A stretch of DNA of 34,545 nucleotides, taken from assembly GCA_024636985.1 (NCBI GenBank), contig JAGXFY010000005.1, positions 1 through 34,545 of the forward strand. The letters are read 5' to 3'. The stretch is from Petrocella sp024636985 (GTDB lineage Bacteria; Bacillota; Clostridia; Lachnospirales; Vallitaleaceae). The notes beneath the pieces were generated by a model that saw nothing but the letters and a program-made list of their open reading frames with translations, did not search any database and was not told the DNA's origin. Below are positions 32,183 through 34,545 of the stretch, piece by piece. A program made the position numbers and the translations under genes. Within the stretch, counting starts at the first letter, position 1; each line of letters begins with the position of its first letter.

Positions 32183-33535
32183 TTAAGCTAATGGAATGGC
32201 TTTACTGGCTATGCGCCTAAAGAAGAAGAAAGCAATAGCAACAGCGGTCCAATTAATTATAACGATGCCCCACCAGACGCCATATATACCGAGCCCGAAA
32301 TAGGTGCCGAGAAGATGGAAGAGGATAAAAGGCATGAGGATCTGTCGATAGAGTCCGATGTAAACGGCGAAATTTGGCTTTTTAATCCCTTGTAAGACAG
32401 ATATGATGGCGTTGAGTATGACATATGTTGGTAGAGCTAGGGCTTCGATACGTAAGTAAGTCGTACCGGAGGATATAACAAGAGGGTCGTCGTTAAATAT
32501 GCTAATGGCATAGGGTGCAAAAATGAAGATAATAACGGCCCCGGTAACCATGATGGCTACGCCGATCCAGATAGACTTGCTTAAGACTTCATAGATACGT
32601 GTGATTTTTTTGGCACCAAAGTTTTGTCCGGCAATTGTTAGAGTGGCAACATTTAGTCCCAGTGCCGGTAGTAAAGCCAATTGTTCGACTCGGACGGCGG
32701 CTCCAAAAGCGGCTATTGTTGTGGCATTGTCAAAATAGAGGATGAAATAATTGATGACAAAGACACCAATGGCGATGGTCGCCATATTAAGGCTGGCAGG
32801 CATACCCTGCTTAAAAAGGCTAATAATGGTTGTTGATGATAAGTGTTCACTCATGAAAGTTTTATAATTGAAAAGGGGACTCTTAATGACTCTATATGTA
32901 AGATAAACAGTACCTATCAGTTGTACCACTAGGGTAGCAAAGGCAATACCTATTACCCCCATTTTCGGGATCCCGAACCAACCGAATATGAAAAGTGGAT
33001 CTAAGATTAGATTCATAAAAAAACCGAAAATCAGAAAATTACGATAACTTTTAGTATCGCCTTGGGCATTAAGGATACCGTTTAGTATAAAACTAAGTAT
33101 AAAAAAGCCGGCACCAAAGAAAATGGTCTGGGTATAGGAAATACCTAAGGCCATAGATGGACCAGAAGCACCGGTTACGGTAAATAAAAAAGGTGTAAGT
33201 ATGAAACCAATTACGCCCAGAAATAGACTGATAAGAATACCGGAAAGAAGCGCATTGTAAGCAAGTTTATGAAAATCATCCAGTGAATTTTCCCCTAGAG
33301 CAATGGAGGATAGAGCAGTTGTACCACTTCCGATACCGGAACTGAGAGCAATAATGATAAAAAAAATGGGGAAAGACAATGTTAATCCAGCAAGTGCATC
33401 TGTGCTAAGCATGCCGGCATAGTATGTATCCACAACATTATACAAAGTATTAAACAGAAGTCCAATACTGGATGGAATGGCTATACGTTTCATATGCTCC
33501 AAAATAGAACCTTTAGTTAAATCAGTTTCAGACAT
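32183..33535 (-). CDS. MATE family efflux transporter
   Basis: A 450-residue integral membrane protein with twelve predicted segments in two homologous halves. The first MatE repeat opens with IPSSIGLLFNTLYNVVDTYYAG (about residues 20-41), the second with MPASLNMATIAIGVFVINYF. These proteins export organic cations, drugs or metabolites using Na+ or H+ gradients. ATG 33535 is preferred over GTG 33547, because AGGTGTGTG lies just before it. A perfect Fur-type palindrome overlaps the transcription start region, which suggests induction under iron limitation. The substrate could then be a metallophore or a redox-active compound. It is divergent from the ROK kinase. Confidence 0.9.
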   Translation of the reverse strand: MSETDLTKGSILEHMKRIAIPSSIGLLFNTLYNVVDTYYAGMLSTDALAGLTLSFPIFFIIIALSSGIGSGTTALSSIALGENSLDDFHKLAYNALLSGILISLFLGVIGFILTPFLFTVTGASGPSMALGISYTQTIFFGAGFFILSFILNGILNAQGDTKSYRNFLIFGFFMNLILDPLFIFGWFGIPKMGVIGIAFATLVVQLIGTVYLTYRVIKSPLFNYKTFMSEHLSSTTIISLFKQGMPASLNMATIAIGVFVINYFILYFDNATTIAAFGAAVRVEQLALLPALGLNVATLTIAGQNFGAKKITRIYEVLSKSIWIGVAIMVTGAVIIFIFAPYAISIFNDDPLVISSGTTYLRIEALALPTYVILNAIISVLQGIKKPNFAVYIGLYRQILMPFILFHLLGTYFGLGIYGVWWGIVIINWTAVAIAFFFFRRIASKAIPLA

Positions 33536-33552
33536 AAAATCACACACCTATC

Positions 33553-33571
33553 AATGATAATTATTATCATT
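33553..33571. promoter_or_regulatory. Fur box (7-1-7) in front of the MATE gene
   Basis: AATGATAATTATTATCATT is a perfect 19-bp palindrome. Its core TGATAAT-T-ATTATCA matches the 7-1-7 Fur consensus exactly, and differs from PerR (TTATAAT) and Zur (TCGTAAT) half-sites. It lies 18 bp upstream of ATG 33535 and directly downstream of a minus-strand -10 (TATACT, 33579-33574), so bound Fur would block transcription. Confidence 0.75.
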
Positions 33572-33573
33572 AA

Positions 33574-33579
33574 AGTATA
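33574..33579 (-). promoter_or_regulatory. -10 element of the MATE gene promoter
   Basis: Minus-strand TATACT, with GTGACT 18 nt upstream as a plausible -35 (4 of 6 matches). The predicted start falls inside the Fur palindrome. Confidence 0.5.
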
Positions 33580-33633
33580 TCATACTATATGTGTTGAAGT
33601 CACTATATATTTCTAGAGAACAAGACATAATTA

Positions 33634-33642
33634 TGCTATACT
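33634..33642 (+). promoter_or_regulatory. Extended -10 promoter of the ROK kinase gene
   Basis: TGCTATACT combines the extended -10 TG with TATACT (33637-33642). The -35 is poor. One TGATAAT half-site follows at 33645-33651, but its second half is absent. The gene starts about 30 nt further on, behind AGAGGTG. Confidence 0.55.
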
Positions 33643-33672
33643 AATGATAATAAAAAAAAGAGAGGTGTTTAT

Positions 33673-34545
33673 ATGTACGGAGCAATTGAAGCGGGCGGTA
33701 CCAAATTTGTGTGTGCGGCTGTGGATGAAGACATGAACATTGTAGATCAAATAACAGTAGCAACCTTAGAACCTAAACAAACCATGAAAGAAGTTATTGA
33801 ATTTTTTAAGAAAAACCCTGTAAAAGCAATCGGCATAGGTGCATTTGGACCTATTGAGATAAGTCCAAACAAAGAAAACTATGGGCAGATTTTGAACACA
33901 CCAAAGTTGGCGTGGCGTTGGTTTAATATGTACAAAGAACTGAGCGCGGCATTAAACATACCCATTAAGATTGACACAGATGTCAATGCAGCTGCCCTTG
34001 GAGAATTTAAAGAAGGCCATGCTGTTGGTAAAAGAAGTGTTTTATATATCACTATTGGAACCGGTGTCGGAGCTGGATTTGTTTTGGAAGGTGAAACCTT
34101 GTTTGGTTTAACCCATCCGGAGATGGGACATATTCTTATTAGACAAAAAGAAGAAGATGTATTTAAAGGCAATTGTCCAACCCACAATAATTGTCTGGAA
34201 GGTCTAGTATCAGGACCGGCAATAGAAGCAAGACTTGGTATCAAGGGGCATGAGCTAGGTGAAGATCATGTGATTTGGGATCATGTTGCGGATTATATTG
34301 GTCAAGCACTTATGACCTATAATCTAATATTATCTCCTGAAATCATTCTGATTGGTGGTGGTGTAGCACAACAAGCCCATCTTTTCCCCAAAATCAGAGC
34401 AGCCTTCAAAAAGCATATGAACGGTTATATTGATCATGAAATTATTAAGGGTGACTTAGAAGAGTACATTCAATACCCTAAGCTGGGACAAAAAGCAGGA
34501 CTAGTTGGTTCCATTTACTTAGCAAAGGAAATCGTTTCTTCAGGA
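33673..34545 (+). CDS. ROK family sugar kinase (fructokinase type), 3' end beyond window
   Basis: The 291 codons visible run to the window edge without a stop; the family is about 290-300 residues, so nearly all is present. The N-terminal phosphate loop is GAIEAGGTKFVCAAV, the catalytic Asp is in DTDVNAAALGE, and the second glycine-rich loop is YITIGTGVGAGFV. The zinc-binding region is HPEMGHILI followed by CPTHNNCLEG (the usual C-x-x-H-x-x-C variant of ROK fructokinases such as ScrK/GmuE). It phosphorylates fructose or another hexose with ATP. It has its own promoter and is divergent from the MATE gene; no sugar transporter gene follows within the window. Confidence 0.9.
   Translation, partial: MYGAIEAGGTKFVCAAVDEDMNIVDQITVATLEPKQTMKEVIEFFKKNPVKAIGIGAFGPIEISPNKENYGQILNTPKLAWRWFNMYKELSAALNIPIKIDTDVNAAALGEFKEGHAVGKRSVLYITIGTGVGAGFVLEGETLFGLTHPEMGHILIRQKEEDVFKGNCPTHNNCLEGLVSGPAIEARLGIKGHELGEDHVIWDHVADYIGQALMTYNLILSPEIILIGGGVAQQAHLFPKIRAAFKKHMNGYIDHEIIKGDLEEYIQYPKLGQKAGLVGSIYLAKEIVSSG

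Overview
The window is AT-rich bacterial chromosome that reads like a clostridial Firmicute. Genes have strong AGGAGG-type ribosome binding sites, AT-rich codons and rho-independent terminators. Typical families include a YesM/YesN two-component pair, DUF6773, a COG4905 membrane protein and an LtaS-type sulfatase. A kamA-ablB pair (N-epsilon-acetyl-beta-lysine synthesis) suggests a salt-exposed, possibly marine or sediment anaerobe, but that is inference. No rRNA, tRNA, CRISPR, prophage or transposase gene was seen.

Layout. 1-1661: end of a histidine kinase, a GNAT acetyltransferase, and a small HTH regulator paired with a DUF6773 membrane protein. 1662-2143: no gene, but a strong promoter and a perfect terminator that together define an unidentified ncRNA of about 245 nt. 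2144-5887: kamA-ablB, then tryptophanase behind a possible Trp-containing leader peptide. 5910-8439: M15B carboxypeptidase lipoprotein, COG4905 membrane protein and HD phosphohydrolase. 8495-11206 (minus): class A penicillin-binding protein. 11492-13498: zinc-ribbon membrane proteins, one with an in-frame amber codon near its 5' end, and a UPF0303 protein. 13684-19566: an AGE-like epimerase with an Arg where the catalytic His is expected, then a tightly overlapping operon of an LtaS-like enzyme and a TauABC/SsuABC-type ABC transporter. 19818-20639: TspO/MBR-like protein.

20787-31951 is a coherent sugar-sensing and uptake locus: membrane-anchored binding protein, YesM-type kinase, YesN-type regulator, second membrane-anchored binding protein, then a ChvE-type lipoprotein with its ATPase and permease (MmsAB/GguAB type), and finally a chemoreceptor. 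It resembles the XylFII-LytS-YesN three-component logic of clostridia, but has two anchored sensors. Between the binding-protein and ATPase genes lies an array of six small hairpins with a 23-nt period, probably an intercistronic mRNA element. The window ends with a MATE exporter (minus) behind a perfect 7-1-7 Fur box and a ROK sugar kinase cut by the window edge.

The most notable non-genic signal is a family of MITE-like palindromic elements (11272-11332, 13492-13612 and a tandem at 19522-19778). They share TGGTTAA...TCAAA(A)CT termini and a conserved loop. Two of them supply the stop codon or C-terminus of the upstream gene, and two place an outward -35 box in front of the downstream gene.
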